Under the pieces are notes generated by a model. The model did not search any database. It saw only the letters and a list, made by a program, of their open reading frames with translations, and had not been told where the DNA came from. A stretch of 64,000 nt of DNA from the NCBI RefSeq assembly GCF_000423865.1, contig NZ_AUIU01000012.1, positions 124,001-188,000 on the forward strand. Direction: 5' to 3'. This document shows, piece after piece, positions 8,601 to 17,525 of the stretch. Both the position numbers and the translations under genes were made by a program. Position 1 is the stretch's first letter. The number at the start of each line of letters is the position of its first letter. The stretch is from Thermodesulfovibrio thiophilus DSM 17215 (GTDB lineage Bacteria; Nitrospirota; Thermodesulfovibrionia; Thermodesulfovibrionales; Thermodesulfovibrionaceae).

Positions 8601-9487
8601 AAAAATATATCAAGTTATCAATTCGGTTAATAATATCTGTTTCGTTAATTTTTTATCTTTTTTACAAAGTTGATATAATACATGTTGCGAATTCGTTAAT
8701 TTTAATAAATCCTCTGTTTTTTCTGCTTGCTTCTTTTTTATATCTCCTTTCTTCTTACATATCAACTTTGCGATGGAAAATATTTATTTCAAATTCAGAA
8801 TTAACCACATCAAAACTATTTTCCATCTATCTAATAGGCTCATTTTTTAATATTGCTCTGCCAGGAACAGTTGGAGGAGATATAGTAAAAGTTTTTATGA
8901 TTAAAGAAAAAACAGGAGTTACAGAGGCATTGGCTTCTGTATTTATAGAAAGATATACCGGGTTGGCTGCGCTTTTAATAATCGGATTTGGATTTTTTTG
9001 TTTATTTTATAGAGAAATTCCAAAACAACCACTTATATGGACCGTTCCTTTAAGTTTTTTTGCTTTTATAATAGGGACTGCATTTCTACTATGGATCAGT
9101 AATTTTAAATTTTTTAAAACTTTTCGAGATTATATTTTGAGTTTTCAGAGAAAACAAATTATTCAGGCTCTGGTGTACTCTTTAGGGGTCCAGATCATTG
9201 TAATTCTGTCAGTTTATGTAATTTTTATAGGGCTTAATCTATCAATATCATTTTTTAAAGTGGCTATTTTTCTACCGATTATTATATTAATTACAATGCT
9301 TCCAATATCGATATCAGGAACAGGAGTAAGGGAGTGGTGTTTTATTTTATTTTTCAGTAATTCTTTAGGGCAGGCAAATGTTGTAGCTGTCTCTATTTTA
9401 TGGTTTCTTTCTCAGGTTTTAGCTTCTTTAGTTGGAGGAGTTGAATATTTAAGACTTAATAAGCCTTTGAATATAAAGAAAGAATAA
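8597..9487 (+). CDS. UPF0104 / LPG synthase transmembrane-domain family protein
   Basis: A 296-residue multi-pass membrane protein with about seven or eight hydrophobic segments. It matches the lysylphosphatidylglycerol synthase TM-region family by its overall pattern, including the FNIALPGTVGGDIVKVFMI block around residue 90 and a C-terminal GTGVREW block. No aminoacyl-transfer domain is attached, so it is not a complete LPG synthase. It starts at TTG and overlaps the GT2 gene by 4 nt, so it belongs to the lipid-linked sugar operon, where lipid handling or flipping is a guess from context. Its 3' end overlaps the convergent HDOD-AAA gene by 39 bp. Confidence 0.82.
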   Translation: MKKYIKLSIRLIISVSLIFYLFYKVDIIHVANSLILINPLFFLLASFLYLLSSYISTLRWKIFISNSELTTSKLFSIYLIGSFFNIALPGTVGGDIVKVFMIKEKTGVTEALASVFIERYTGLAALLIIGFGFFCLFYREIPKQPLIWTVPLSFFAFIIGTAFLLWISNFKFFKTFRDYILSFQRKQIIQALVYSLGVQIIVILSVYVIFIGLNLSISFFKVAIFLPIIILITMLPISISGTGVREWCFILFFSNSLGQANVVAVSILWFLSQVLASLVGGVEYLRLNKPLNIKKE

Positions 9488-11011
9488 AAACCTTTTTAAA
9501 TCTCTGAGATTCTCAGGAAATTGTTCAGTTTTAAGTTTTTCAACTATTGCTGGTTGCTCAAGTTTGTCTTGGATATTTAAATTATATTTGTTAACTATTT
9601 CGTTAGCTATATAGAAAATATCTTCTCTTCTCTCTCTTAATGGGAAAATTCTAAAAAAGAAAGGATTTAGAATCTTAATGAGAGTTTCAGAAAATTCTCC
9701 CTTTGCTGATTTAATTCTGACATCATCTCTATCAATAAAAATAAACTTTATATCCGGAAACTCAGTTGGTGATATATCTCCCACTCTGTAAAATCTTTTA
9801 TTCTGAAGCGCTTTTTGCAATTTATCCTGAAAGTCTTTTGGCATCCTAGAAAAATTTTTAATTACAAGCGTTCCTCCATCTGCATGTTTTAAAACACCTT
9901 GCATACCTTTTTTGCCAAGATAGCCATCTTTTACTCCAAAAAACTCTTCTTCGAGACTCTCAGGTTCCATATCACAAAAAATCATCACATATGGCTTATC
10001 TTTGCGTGGATTATCATCTGCTGTGTATAGTACTGCAGCAAGGAGTCTTCTGCCAACTGATCTTTCACCATAAATATAAATATTTCTATCATTTGCATTT
10101 TCTTCAAATAATTGTTTCAGCATATTTGCAAAAACAGGATTTTTTGATTCAAACTTAAACTTCCTTAACTTAAAAACTTTTTCAGTTGAAAGTTGAATTT
10201 CTTCAAACACATTGAATTCCCGGGCAATATCCAGCAATCTATCCATTGCATTCTGTAAAATTTCTAATGAATCTGATTCTTTAATTCTAAAATATTTTTT
10301 TGCAAGCTCAAGAAAAAGTTCACGATTATCAAAAACAGAAGGAAACATTAAAGCCTGAACACCATAGGTGGACACATCTGCAAGCAATGCAAGATCAAAG
10401 AAACTTTGCAAAGAAGAGCCTCTCACTGAGACAAAAGCTTTAATATGTTTTGACCCATCATCTGAAAATATTTTATTTAAGATATTAACCACATCTTTAA
10501 ATGGAGTATAAATTATATTTCTTTTAAGTGTATCAAGATGATTGGTTCCAAAAATTTGTTTCTCAAGAAAGACTCTATCCTCAATTGGAACTTTAATAAG
10601 AAACTGAATGATACTTCTGTATACTGGAAATTCATTTAGCATAAAAAGAAGTCCAAGACATGGCATCAATCCAGCAAAAAAGGCTTCATCTCGATGAATA
10701 TGAGAAAATTTTGCTGCGAGTAGAGAAGAAACTTCCGCACTTAAAATACCGTATACCCATATTGGTAAATCTTCATTATCTAGAAAAAGGTCTCTATCAA
10801 GTATTATCTGTTCAATTCTTCTAGTACCTAGATAGTTAAACATCTGTAAAAAGCTTGTTATTTCCGTTTTATTTGAAGATTTACTGACTTCTTTATACAG
10901 GAGATAGGCGAGCATGGGATCATATTTTATTAATATAGTAGCATTATCCGAATTTTTGGTAAAAAGCTCTTTAAATTTAGAAATAGTATGTCTAAATACA
11001 GGAAAACTCAT
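9449..11011 (-). CDS. HDOD domain - degenerate sigma-54-type AAA protein
   Basis: A 520-residue protein. Residues about 15-260 resemble an HDOD signalling domain (FNYLGTRRIEQIIL, then HRDEAFFAGLMPCLG where HD-type proteins read GLLHDIG). Residues about 290-505 follow the sigma-54 activator AAA fold (DGGTLVIKNFSRMP, then FFFRIFPLRERREDI). The Walker A is degraded to GERSVGRR, with arginine where the lysine should be, and the GAFTGA loop that contacts sigma-54 is replaced by DGYLGKKG. No C-terminal helix-turn-helix remains. It therefore cannot be a classical transcription activator; a scaffold or sensor is more likely. It starts 5 nt after a minus-strand TATAAT. Confidence 0.78.
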   Translation of the reverse strand: MSFPVFRHTISKFKELFTKNSDNATILIKYDPMLAYLLYKEVSKSSNKTEITSFLQMFNYLGTRRIEQIILDRDLFLDNEDLPIWVYGILSAEVSSLLAAKFSHIHRDEAFFAGLMPCLGLLFMLNEFPVYRSIIQFLIKVPIEDRVFLEKQIFGTNHLDTLKRNIIYTPFKDVVNILNKIFSDDGSKHIKAFVSVRGSSLQSFFDLALLADVSTYGVQALMFPSVFDNRELFLELAKKYFRIKESDSLEILQNAMDRLLDIAREFNVFEEIQLSTEKVFKLRKFKFESKNPVFANMLKQLFEENANDRNIYIYGERSVGRRLLAAVLYTADDNPRKDKPYVMIFCDMEPESLEEEFFGVKDGYLGKKGMQGVLKHADGGTLVIKNFSRMPKDFQDKLQKALQNKRFYRVGDISPTEFPDIKFIFIDRDDVRIKSAKGEFSETLIKILNPFFFRIFPLRERREDIFYIANEIVNKYNLNIQDKLEQPAIVEKLKTEQFPENLRDLKRFLFFLYIQRLIKS

Positions 11012-11016
11012 AATCT

Positions 11017-11024
11017 ATTATAAT
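11017..11024. promoter_or_regulatory. Overlapping divergent -10 elements (ATTATAAT)
   Basis: ATTATAAT is self-complementary. It supplies TATAAT on the plus strand (11019-11024, for mnmG) and on the minus strand (11022-11017, for the HDOD-AAA gene, 5 nt from its ATG). The mnmG leader would be about 30 nt and lacks a Shine-Dalgarno. Confidence 0.45.
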
Positions 11025-11059
11025 AAAAATTAGAACAAAAAATAAGACTGAAATAAAAA

Positions 11060-12934
11060 ATGTATAAAGAAAAAAATTTCGATATAATTATTGTTGGTGC
11101 AGGACATGCTGGCTGTGAAGCAGCCCTTGCATCTGCAAAAATGGGACTTGACACAGCGCTTTTTACAATTTATCTTGATACAATTGCACAACTCAGCTGT
11201 AATCCTGCAATTGGAGGCCTCGCAAAAGGCCATCTTGTAAGAGAAATTGACGCACTTGGCGGCATTATGGCAAAAGTTACTGATACGGCAGGCATTCAAT
11301 TCAGAATGCTCAATCGTTCAAAGGGTCCTGCTGTGTGGTCACTTCGTGCTCAGGCCGACAGAATTTTTTACAATGTATACATGAGAAAATTTCTTGAAGC
11401 ACAGGAAAATCTTGTTATAAAGCAGGCAATGGTCAATGAGATAGTTGTAGAAAATGGGAGAATTAAAGGAATTATTACCTCTCTTGATGTTTTCTATGGA
11501 GCACAGGCTGTAATCATTACTCCGGGAACATTTCTAAATGGATTAATTCATATCGGACCTGAGTCTTTTGAAGCAGGAAGGGCTGGAGAGTTTCCATCAA
11601 AAAGGCTTTCTGAGTCAATTAAAAAACTCGGACTTAAAATGGGCAGGCTTAAAACAGGTACACCTCCACGAATTGATGCAAAAACAATTGATTTTACAAA
11701 AACAGAAGAACAGACAGGAGATGATCCACCTTTACCATTTTCATACTCAACAAAAGAAATCACAAATCCACAGGTTTCATGCTTTATAACTTATACAAAT
11801 GAGAAAACACATGAAATTATTTTCAACAATCTTGACCGATCACCTCTTTACAGTGGAAAAATCAAAGGAATCGGACCACGTTACTGTCCATCAATTGAAG
11901 ACAAGGTTGTAAGATTCAGGGAAAAACCAAGACATCAGGTTTTTCTCGAACCAGAGGGACTCAGCAGAAAAGAATACTATGCCAATGGTATATCGACATC
12001 TCTGCCATATGATGTTCAGGTTGCCTTTTTAAAAACAATTTCGGGACTTGAAGAAGCTGAAATAATGAGACCAGGATATGCAATTGAATATGACTTTGTT
12101 TATCCAACTCAAATAAAGCATACCCTTGAGGTTAAAGGAATTGAAGGACTTTATCTCGCAGGACAGATAAATGGTACATCGGGATATGAAGAGGCAGCAG
12201 CACAGGGATTAATGGCTGGAATTAATGCAGCATTAAAGATAAAGGGAAAACCACCTCTTATTCTAGGAAGAGATGAAGCATACATAGGAGTTTTGATTGA
12301 TGATCTTGTAACAAAGGGAACTAATGAACCCTACAGAATGTTTACATCCCGTGCAGAGTTCAGACTTCTTCTTAGACACGATAATGCTGATTTAAGACTG
12401 AGAGATTATGGATACAAAGTAGGTCTTGTTAATGAAGAAACTTATCAAGAATTTATTCAAAAAAAGAGACTTCTTGAACAAGAAATAAAACGTTTAAAAA
12501 CCAAAACTTTAAAACCTTCAGAAGAAGTTAATAAAGCTTTAACAGAATTAAAAACAACTCCAATTGAAGAAGCCATATTTCTTGATAAACTTCTTAAGAG
12601 ACCTGAACTTAACTACGAATTCATAAAAAAATATGATCCCTCTGATGAATGTTTTTCAAAAGAAATAGAAGAGCTTGTTGAGATTTATATAAAATATGAG
12701 GGTTATATTCAAAAACAGATGGAAATGGTTGAAAGAATGAAACAGTTTGAAGAAAAGATTATACCATCTGATTTTGATTTCAATTTACCGGGGCTTTCAA
12801 GAGAGGTAATCCAAAAATTGAGTTCAGTAGCTCCAAGAACAATTGGACAGGCAATGAGAATTCCAGGTGTAACACCAGCTGCCATAGCAATACTTATGGT
12901 AGCAGTCCAAAAAGGAATAAAGGCTAAAAAATAA
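11060..12934 (+). CDS. mnmG: tRNA uridine-5-carboxymethylaminomethyl modification enzyme MnmG (GidA)
   Basis: A 624-residue FAD protein of normal family length. With MnmE it installs the cmnm5 or nm5 group on U34 of tRNAs reading NNA/NNG codons. The N-terminal dinucleotide motif is [17 protein letters not shown], followed by the family blocks [25 protein letters not shown] and [19 protein letters not shown]. The C-terminal helical domain ends normally. The gene opens a four-gene plus-strand operon; rsmG follows after 4 nt, the classic gidA-gidB order. mnmE is not in the window. No Shine-Dalgarno is visible before the ATG. Confidence 0.97.
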   Translation: MYKEKNFDIIIVGAGHAGCEAALASAKMGLDTALFTIYLDTIAQLSCNPAIGGLAKGHLVREIDALGGIMAKVTDTAGIQFRMLNRSKGPAVWSLRAQADRIFYNVYMRKFLEAQENLVIKQAMVNEIVVENGRIKGIITSLDVFYGAQAVIITPGTFLNGLIHIGPESFEAGRAGEFPSKRLSESIKKLGLKMGRLKTGTPPRIDAKTIDFTKTEEQTGDDPPLPFSYSTKEITNPQVSCFITYTNEKTHEIIFNNLDRSPLYSGKIKGIGPRYCPSIEDKVVRFREKPRHQVFLEPEGLSRKEYYANGISTSLPYDVQVAFLKTISGLEEAEIMRPGYAIEYDFVYPTQIKHTLEVKGIEGLYLAGQINGTSGYEEAAAQGLMAGINAALKIKGKPPLILGRDEAYIGVLIDDLVTKGTNEPYRMFTSRAEFRLLLRHDNADLRLRDYGYKVGLVNEETYQEFIQKKRLLEQEIKRLKTKTLKPSEEVNKALTELKTTPIEEAIFLDKLLKRPELNYEFIKKYDPSDECFSKEIEELVEIYIKYEGYIQKQMEMVERMKQFEEKIIPSDFDFNLPGLSREVIQKLSSVAPRTIGQAMRIPGVTPAAIAILMVAVQKGIKAKK

Positions 12935-12938
12935 AACT

Positions 12939-13592
12939 GTGCAAGATTTAAAAGAGTTTTTAAAGCAATCTCTGAATTATATTGCTACATTGTCCGTGCT
13001 TTCTCAAAATAATCAAGAAAAATGTTTTAATAATGAAATTTTAGAAAAATTCATTATTTATCTTAACGAACTTAAAAAATGGAATAAAACTTATAACTTA
13101 ACCTCAATAGAAGATGATGTAGCAATCATTATAAAACACTTTCTTGATTCTCTTCTTTATTTATGTTTTATCCCAGAAAAGCAACTATCAATTGCTGATG
13201 TAGGCTCTGGAGCAGGATTTCCAGGAGTACCTATCGCAATTTTTAGACCTGATTTAAAAATTACATTGATTGAACCTTCATGGAAAAAGTCCGCTTTTTT
13301 GAAAAACATAAAAAACAAGCTCGAATTAAAACATGTTGATATAATTCAGGAAAATGCCGAGGTAATTAGAGAAAAATTTGACATTGTTATTTCAAGAGCG
13401 CTCTGGAGTATAAAAGATTTTTTAGAAAAATGTTCTCATCTCATTAAAATAAATGGATACTTTTTAATAAGTAAATCTTTAAAAATTAATGAAGAGATGA
13501 AAAAATTACCTGCATATTTTGAAACAGAAACAAAAGAATTTGTTCTTCCAGTGTTTAATGCAAAAAGATTTATAGTAAAATTAAAAAAATGA
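12939..13592 (+). CDS. rsmG: 16S rRNA (guanine-527-N7)-methyltransferase RsmG (GidB)
   Basis: A 217-residue SAM-dependent Rossmann methyltransferase. The SAM-binding block IADVGSGAGFPGVPIAIF (around residue 85) and the WNKTYNLTSI segment before it are diagnostic; VISRALWSI follows. It methylates G527 of 16S rRNA in the 530 loop. The start is GTG at 12939, 4 nt after the mnmG stop. The stop overlaps the tsaB start as ATGA, so the two are probably coupled. The first 35 residues are a little longer and less conserved than usual. Confidence 0.95.
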   Translation: MQDLKEFLKQSLNYIATLSVLSQNNQEKCFNNEILEKFIIYLNELKKWNKTYNLTSIEDDVAIIIKHFLDSLLYLCFIPEKQLSIADVGSGAGFPGVPIAIFRPDLKITLIEPSWKKSAFLKNIKNKLELKHVDIIQENAEVIREKFDIVISRALWSIKDFLEKCSHLIKINGYFLISKSLKINEEMKKLPAYFETETKEFVLPVFNAKRFIVKLKK

Positions 13593-14266
13593 GAATTCTT
13601 GGAATAGATACATCAACAAAATATGCCGGAGTTGCAATTGTAGAAGATGACAAATTAATTGCCGAATCCACAATGCAGTTTATGGCTACACATTCTGAAA
13701 AACTTCTTCCAGAAATCGCACATATTCTTAACACTATAAAAATTCCCATTGAAACTATTGACTACTATGCCATTACAGCAGGACCGGGTTCTTTTACAGG
13801 GCTTAGAGTTGCAGTTAGCACAGTAAAAGGACTTTCATTCGTAACCCAGAAAAAAGTAATTCCTATATCTACTCTGGAGGTGATGGCATGGGAGTTTCCT
13901 TTCTGCAACCATCAGATATGCCCAATTCTTGATGCAAGAAAAAAAGAAGTTTTTTCAGCTTTATTTAAGTGGAAAGATAATAAAATCTTGCGAATTAAAG
14001 AAGACTCAGTTTCAGAAATTGACAATTTAATCGAATTGATCAATGAAAAAACAGTATTCACTGGTAGCGGTGCAGAACTTTACAGAGAAAAATTAGTTGA
14101 AAAGCTCGGCAGTAAGGCTATATTTCCGCCTTTTTTATACTCCTACCCAAGTCCTCGTATTGTAGCTTATATAGGGTTTCAAAAAATAAATGATGCAATT
14201 GATGCAAAGGAATTACAACCACGTTATTTAAGAAAGTCAGAAGCTGAAATAAAAGTTATTGAATGA
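13589..14266 (+). CDS. tsaB: tRNA threonylcarbamoyladenosine biosynthesis protein TsaB
   Basis: A 225-residue ASKHA-fold protein. The N-terminus ILGIDTSTKYAGVAI is the phosphate-1 motif, and AITAGPGSFTGLRVAVSTVKGL (about residues 65-86) is the TsaB signature. TsaB is the non-catalytic partner that dimerises with TsaD so that threonylcarbamoyl-AMP can be transferred to A37 of ANN-decoding tRNAs. It overlaps rsmG and rimI by 4 nt each; the tsaB-rimI pairing is widespread. tsaD is not in the window. Confidence 0.95.
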   Translation: MRILGIDTSTKYAGVAIVEDDKLIAESTMQFMATHSEKLLPEIAHILNTIKIPIETIDYYAITAGPGSFTGLRVAVSTVKGLSFVTQKKVIPISTLEVMAWEFPFCNHQICPILDARKKEVFSALFKWKDNKILRIKEDSVSEIDNLIELINEKTVFTGSGAELYREKLVEKLGSKAIFPPFLYSYPSPRIVAYIGFQKINDAIDAKELQPRYLRKSEAEIKVIE

Positions 14267-14700
14267 TAAAAATAAGATCCTTACAGGAAAAAGACCTTCT
14301 TTGCGTTACAGAGATTGCCAGACAGAGTTTTTCAAAGCCATGGTCATTAAAATCATTCGAGACCGAACTTTTAAATAAACATAGTATACTTAAGGTTGCA
14401 GAGGTTAATGGAGAAATAGTTGGATATATTGTTTTGAGAATTATCTTAGATGAAGCAGAGTTACTTTCCATTGCTGTAAAACCTGATTTCAGACAAAATG
14501 GAATTGCTACAGCTCTTATAAAAAATGTACTTGATGAAATGAAAAACATTATAAAAATTTGTTTTCTTGAAGTAAGAATGTCTAACTATGCTGCCATAAA
14601 ACTTTATGAAAAATCAGGATTTAAACAAATAGGGGTTCGCAACAGATACTATATTTTACCTGAAGAAGACGCAATTATTATGAAGCTTGAAATATCGTAA
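14263..14700 (+). CDS. rimI: Ribosomal-protein-alanine N-acetyltransferase RimI
   Basis: A 145-residue GNAT acetyltransferase. The acetyl-CoA motif appears as AVKPDFRQNGIATALIKNV (about residue 70), with FSKPWSLKSFE near the N-terminus and NYAAIKLYEKSGF near the C-terminus, all RimI-like. RimI acetylates the N-terminal alanine of ribosomal protein S18. Overlap with tsaB (ATGA) and the conserved gene order support the assignment over a generic GNAT. It ends the mnmG operon. Confidence 0.92.
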   Translation: MIKIRSLQEKDLLCVTEIARQSFSKPWSLKSFETELLNKHSILKVAEVNGEIVGYIVLRIILDEAELLSIAVKPDFRQNGIATALIKNVLDEMKNIIKICFLEVRMSNYAAIKLYEKSGFKQIGVRNRYYILPEEDAIIMKLEIS

Positions 14701-14845
14701 TTCAAACTAATTATAGATATTATAAAAAACAACAACACTTTGATTTCAAAATTCCAAGATGATATTTAATGTTTACTATATATAGAATTTTGGATTAGAA
14801 TATACTCTGTTGAGTTATGTTTTATAAAAAAATTATTGAATTATC

Positions 14846-15955
14846 ATGATTGAAATAGTAGAAGTTAAAGATAAAAAACAACTTAAGGAGTTTGTAACCT
14901 TACCAATTGATCTATATAAAGATGATCCTTTCTATGCATCGCCTTTAATTAAAGACATGATGGAGCATTTAACTGATAAAAATCCATTTTTTAACAGAGC
15001 AAAGGCTAAATTCTTTATTGCTTACAACAATGGCAAGGCTGCAGGAAGAATTGCTGCAATAGTCAACTATGCTCATCTTGAATGTCACAACGACAATGTA
15101 GGTTTTTGGGGGCTTTTTGAATGTATCAACAATCAGACTATTGCTAATGCATTATTTGACATTTCAAGAAACTTTTTAATTGAGAATAATCTCCAGATAA
15201 TGCGTGGCCCCATGAATCTCTCAATAAATGAAGAATGCGGATTTCTCTATGAAGGATTTGATACACCTTCTATGATAATGATTCCTTATAATCCTCCATA
15301 CTATAACAGCCTCGCTGAAGGATATGGCATGAAAAAAGTCAAAGACCTTTACTGCTTTTTAGCTTCAGTTCCTGATAAACTTCCACAAAAAATAGATAGA
15401 ATATCACGTTTTGCTGAAAAACAGGGAATAAGCGTAAGAACAATAAGTTTGAATAATTTAAAACAAGAACTTTATGCCTTCATGGAAGTATACAATGATG
15501 CATGGAATGAAAACTGGGGATTTATACCTATAACAAAGGAAGAAATTGATTATATGGCTGAAAAACTAAAACCCATAGCCCTAACAGAACTTGTAATTGT
15601 TGCTGAAAAAAATGGAGAACCTGCTGGTTTTTTTGGTGCTATACCTGATTTTAACGAGGTTTTGAGAAAAATCAGAGGCAGACTGACTCCTTTAGCAATA
15701 ATTAAGGCATTGCATTATAGAAGAAAAATTCAATCGATGAGACTTCTTCTTTTTGGTGTAAAAAAAGCATTCAGACACAAAGGTGTGGAGTCAATCATGC
15801 TAAGGGAAGCTTTTAAGGGTGCTTTAAAATATGGATTTAAAAATATTGAATTTTCATGGATTCTTGAAGACAATTACGAAACAATTAATCTCACACAAAT
15901 AATAAATGCTAAACGTTATAAAATTTTAAGAATTTATGAAAAAAATATTGATTAA
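14846..15955 (+). CDS. YghO-like GNAT-superfamily protein of unknown substrate
   Basis: A 369-residue protein resembling the E. coli YghO family. The N-terminus (EIVEVKDKKQLKEFVTLPIDLYKDDP) and RGPMNLSINEECGFLYEGFDTP (about 118-140) are the recognisable family blocks. The C-terminal half has a GNAT-like segment with LLFGVKKAFRHKGVESIMLREA, comparable to an acetyl-CoA loop. No biochemical role is established for this family as far as I know. It stands alone, 145 bp after rimI, and has no strong Shine-Dalgarno. The 3' side is followed by a 100-bp AT-rich gap. Confidence 0.75.
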   Translation: MIEIVEVKDKKQLKEFVTLPIDLYKDDPFYASPLIKDMMEHLTDKNPFFNRAKAKFFIAYNNGKAAGRIAAIVNYAHLECHNDNVGFWGLFECINNQTIANALFDISRNFLIENNLQIMRGPMNLSINEECGFLYEGFDTPSMIMIPYNPPYYNSLAEGYGMKKVKDLYCFLASVPDKLPQKIDRISRFAEKQGISVRTISLNNLKQELYAFMEVYNDAWNENWGFIPITKEEIDYMAEKLKPIALTELVIVAEKNGEPAGFFGAIPDFNEVLRKIRGRLTPLAIIKALHYRRKIQSMRLLLFGVKKAFRHKGVESIMLREAFKGALKYGFKNIEFSWILEDNYETINLTQIINAKRYKILRIYEKNID

Positions 15956-16013
15956 TACTTAAAAATAATATTACTGAGATATTAAAAGACTTAATTGAAT
16001 GTCTAATATAAGT

Positions 16014-16041
16014 TTGTCCATATCAACTGTATGATTATGAT
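16014..16041 (+). promoter_or_regulatory. Possible promoter of the NCS2 permease (TTGTCC-16-TATGAT)
   Basis: TTGTCC at 16014-16019 and TATGAT at 16036-16041 are separated by 16 bp. The start site would be about 20 nt before the ATG at 16069. Matches are moderate. Confidence 0.35.
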
Positions 16042-16068
16042 AATGAATAAAAACATTTGTCACAGAAC

Positions 16069-17355
16069 ATGAAGTTCAATTATTCTGTTAATGAAGTACC
16101 CACTTTAAATATCTTAATTTTAAATGGGCTGCAGTGGTTTGTTCTGGTAATGCCGGTTATTATAATGGTTGGTAAAATTATAGGAGTTACTTTTCTATTA
16201 AACTCAAATGAAGAAGTTTTATATATACAAAAGCTTTCATTTATTGTTTCACTGTCGCTCTTTTTGCAGATATTGTTTGGACATTCATTACCTATTCTAT
16301 CAGGACCTGCTACTGTACTTCTTGTTGGGCTCATTGCTTCTAAGTCATACAATCCAACATCTCTATATACAGCTCTTTTGATAGGCGGTTTTTTCGTATG
16401 TTTACTCGGGCTTTTAAATATTACAAAAAAAATTATCTTATATTTTACAAAAAATATTATTTCTGTTGTTCTAATTCTTATTGCATTTACAATGTTACCA
16501 GCTATTTCAAATATGATTGTTAAACCAACAGGCATCCCTGCAGGTATAAATTTAATAATTGCAATATTAATAATTCTTCTTCTTTTTATTTTCGAAAAAA
16601 TTCTTAAAGGATTCTGGAAAACTTCATTAATACTGTGGGCTATGATATTTGGCACAGTAATATATATATTTGTCTTTGGAGGAAGTCCATATTCATACGA
16701 GGTGAGAGAAGTTTCACTATTTTCAAATTATTTTAAAGATTTTTTGCCTTTCTTTGATTTTGATGCGGGGCTGGTTTTAACTTTTATAATCTGCTATGTT
16801 GCACTTGTTATAAACGATGTGGGGTCAATGCAGTCAGTAAGCTCTTTTGTTGGTACCGGAAATGACTGGAAACCTATAAAAAGAGGTATATTTGTAACAG
16901 GTATCACTAATATTTTAGCTTCTTTTATATGCACTACAGGAGTGGTAAATTTTTCTTACAGTCCGGGTGTTCTTTTAATAACAAAATGTGCTTCTAAATA
17001 TGTGCTCCTTTTTACAGCGCTTTTGCTGTTTATATTATCTTTCTCGCCTTATCTTTTAGAGTTTGCAAACATGGTTCCGCATTTACTCATAGGTTCTATA
17101 TTTTTTTATGTTATGACATCGCAGATTTCAACAGGACTTTCCATGCTCTATGCTAATGGAGAGTTTAAATACACAGATGGAATAATTGTAGGTTGCTCTG
17201 TACTGCTTGGAACAGTAATTACAAATCTGCCGATTGATGTTACTGCGAGTCTGCCAGGTTTGTTAAAACCTCTTTTGGGAAATGGTTTTGTTATGGGAAT
17301 TCTGTTTGCTTTTATTTTAGAACATATAATATATAACAAAAAAAATCAATCTTAA
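16069..17355 (+). CDS. NCS2-family nucleobase (uracil/xanthine-type) permease
   Basis: A 428-residue membrane transporter with roughly 12-14 hydrophobic segments. The GHSLPILSGPATVLLVGL block (about 70-90) is the characteristic NCS2 substrate-site segment, and NDVGSMQSVSSFVG (about 245) corresponds to the second signature. These proteins import uracil, xanthine or urate with protons or sodium. The canonical acidic residues of transmembrane segments 8 and 10 are not obvious, so the substrate is open. I start at the ATG at 16069; a TTG four codons earlier is possible. No clear Shine-Dalgarno is present. The gene stands alone. Confidence 0.82.
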   Translation: MKFNYSVNEVPTLNILILNGLQWFVLVMPVIIMVGKIIGVTFLLNSNEEVLYIQKLSFIVSLSLFLQILFGHSLPILSGPATVLLVGLIASKSYNPTSLYTALLIGGFFVCLLGLLNITKKIILYFTKNIISVVLILIAFTMLPAISNMIVKPTGIPAGINLIIAILIILLLFIFEKILKGFWKTSLILWAMIFGTVIYIFVFGGSPYSYEVREVSLFSNYFKDFLPFFDFDAGLVLTFIICYVALVINDVGSMQSVSSFVGTGNDWKPIKRGIFVTGITNILASFICTTGVVNFSYSPGVLLITKCASKYVLLFTALLLFILSFSPYLLEFANMVPHLLIGSIFFYVMTSQISTGLSMLYANGEFKYTDGIIVGCSVLLGTVITNLPIDVTASLPGLLKPLLGNGFVMGILFAFILEHIIYNKKNQS

Positions 17356-17525
17356 AAGTGCGGATTTCTCTAAAAATGGTAATACTCCCAGTTTCTACTC
17401 AGATAAAAGAATCCTTGAGATAGATCATGTTATAGAATCTAAGCAATCCTTAAAAATTGATTTCTGCTTTATACTGTCAGTTTCTCAGTAATTTTGCACT
17501 TTGAAGTTATTTAATTATTTAAAGT

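Noticed and set aside
9449-11011. sigma-54-dependent transcription activator
   Set aside because: No GAFTGA loop, no Walker A lysine and no helix-turn-helix; annotated instead as an HDOD protein with a degenerate AAA domain.
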